From an uncultured Collinsella sp. (lineage in GTDB: Bacteria; Actinomycetota; Coriobacteriia; Coriobacteriales; Coriobacteriaceae), in assembly GCA_937989795.1 (NCBI GenBank), contig CALKBB010000088.1:1-5706 (forward strand): a DNA stretch of 5,706 nucleotides, given 5' to 3'. Position numbers and translations under genes: made by a program. Of the stretch, positions 5,705 to 5,706 are shown piece by piece. The stretch's first letter is position 1, and the number at the start of each line of letters is the position of its first letter. The notes under the pieces are model-generated. The model made no database searches and had not been told where the DNA came from. It saw only the letters and a program-made list of their open reading frames with translations.

Positions 5705-5706
5705 TG

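Overview
The window looks like GC-rich chromosomal DNA from an actinobacterium. The RNase R, the FtsE with a long Pro/Ala/Gln-rich N-terminal tail, the clostridial-gut-type serine recombinase and the VanZ-like fragment together suggest a gut Coriobacteriia member such as Collinsella. That assignment is inferred from protein style, not from a search. All supported genes lie on the minus strand, so the window reads biologically from high to low coordinates.

Region by region: (1) 5582-5704 is a long nested imperfect palindrome near the right edge, made of a 20-bp outer arm pair and a 17-bp inner GC-rich hairpin. (2) 5483-5552 is the ftsE leader, with an extended -10 promoter, a small inverted repeat in the promoter spacer and a good ribosome binding site. 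(3) 5477-3350 is ftsE-ftsX, translationally overlapping by 14 nt. It encodes the ATPase and membrane subunits of the divisome complex that controls peptidoglycan hydrolysis. It is closed by a strong intrinsic terminator at 3292-3324. (4) 3214-1079 is rnr, the 3'-5' exoribonuclease RNase R, as its own unit with its own ribosome binding site and a weaker terminator-like hairpin at 1022-1049. (5) 901-1078 is a gap holding that hairpin and a loosely dyadic sequence (934-966) just upstream of the next gene. (6) 900-295 is a small serine recombinase of the resolvase/invertase superfamily. (7) 184-1 is the beginning of a membrane protein with a TTG start, probably VanZ-like, cut by the window edge.

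The first two operons are housekeeping: cell-wall remodelling at division and RNA turnover. In many bacteria smpB sits close to rnr or ftsX. Here the position after rnr is taken by a recombinase gene, and no smpB is seen. The recombinase, the dyad beside it and the palindrome at the right edge are the mobile- or recombination-flavoured parts. Nothing here proves a new system. The most interesting leads are the disordered FtsE tail with a repeated short motif, the nested palindrome, and the question of what DNA site the recombinase acts on.
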